A stretch of 32,960 nt of DNA. Origin: Planctomycetota bacterium. GTDB taxonomy: Bacteria; Planctomycetota; Planctomycetia; Pirellulales; Pirellulaceae. The notes under the pieces are model-generated. The model made no database searches, was not told the DNA's origin, and worked only from the letters and a program-made list of their open reading frames with translations. The DNA lies in NCBI GenBank assembly GCA_027619595.1, contig JAQCHP010000047.1, forward strand, positions 1 to 32,960, given 5' to 3'. Positions 32,621-32,960 of the stretch are shown in pieces (position 1 is the first letter of the stretch; each line of letters begins with the position of its first letter). The position numbers and the translations under genes are program-made.

Positions 32621-32960
32621 CTCACGTCATGCGTCGCACTGCCTCGCATATCTTCGCGTAACGGACTGTCCTGTAAGGCTTTACGAGATGGTCCTTCTGG
32701 CCGGATGTCCCCCGGGCACAAATATCTGTGCATTCGTTTAATGGCAAGTCGAAGGCGACCGCGTTCAATATCGACACCAAGATCAAAAAAGTTTCTCCGC
32801 AGCGAGCGGGATAATATGCTCGATTCGTTGCCACAGTGGGACTTACCCGTTGAGCTAGACACTGCCGCCTCTCTTACCCTCTCACCGATCGCGAAAATGC
32901 CGGGGGCTCTTCACTAGCACGACGCGCGAGCGAGTGAACATACTCAAACCGAATGAAACG
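32621..32960. other. Gene-free end of the window
   Basis: No supported gene in 340 bp. Open frames here run through the tRNA or have no protein-like composition. It contains the tRNA-like scar at 32697-32716. No integrase or attachment-site repeat of the full tRNA 3' end was found. Confidence 0.3.
32697..32716 (+). repeat. Short composite copy of two tRNA-Leu segments
   Basis: CTGGCCGGATG (32697-32707) repeats 32534-32544 and TCCCCCGGG (32708-32716) repeats 32574-32582. The two are directly joined, as if the 29 bases between them in the tRNA were deleted. Chance is not excluded, since both are GC-rich. Confidence 0.4.

Noticed and set aside
32456-32917. A 153-residue open frame at the window end
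   Set aside because: It runs straight through the tRNA-Leu gene and has no domain or ribosome site.

Overview
The window looks like a chromosomal stretch of a planctomycete, probably Pirellulales-like. This is inferred from gene content, not from a search. The pointers are two Gfo/Idh/MocA oxidoreductases, an OprP-type porin with an N-terminal coiled coil, small zinc-ribbon proteins of a type common in this phylum, a PEP-CTERM tail on a gene relic, an HD-GYP response regulator, futalosine-type menaquinone genes, moderate GC content and many starts with weak or no Shine-Dalgarno sequence. No phage, insertion sequence, CRISPR array or rRNA was seen.

Region 1-8.5 kb. A truncated Gfo/Idh gene faces a minus-strand operon of an NHL-repeat protein, a zinc-type dehydrogenase and a PfkB sugar kinase, which looks like sugar or sugar-acid catabolism. 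Divergent from it are an outer-membrane porin and a small secreted protein with 16 cysteines after its signal peptide, followed by a long stem-loop. A transglutaminase-like exported protein then carries a clean single-base frameshift between its catalytic Cys and His.

Region 8.1-18.1 kb. A minus-strand signalling pair (HD-GYP response regulator and Hpt protein) and a ComB-like phosphatase precede a tightly overlapping plus-strand operon for late menaquinone synthesis (menG, ubiX-like, ubiA-like, mqnE), with glutamate dehydrogenase close behind. A degraded minus-strand gene with a readable PEP-CTERM tail follows. A promoter-like sequence lies inside that relic and points at a small beta-domain gene overlapping bioA.

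Region 18.1-26.3 kb. All genes are on the minus strand: dinG-like helicase, hisF, a canonical PilT-type ATPase, a membrane-anchored PilB/GspE relative whose Walker motifs are degenerate, a CvpA-like protein, an unknown membrane protein and TerC. The overlapping pair of a canonical ATPase and a probable pseudo-ATPase is the most interesting candidate system in the window.

Region 26.4-33 kb. A zinc-ribbon membrane protein is followed by a 102-bp tandem repeat with an internal hairpin, thiS-thiG, a second Gfo/Idh oxidoreductase, a triple zinc-ribbon protein, rtcB behind a strong inverted repeat, and tRNA-Leu(UAA). About 80 bp past the tRNA lies a short sequence that reads like two tRNA segments joined by a deletion. 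The last 240 bp hold no gene I can support.
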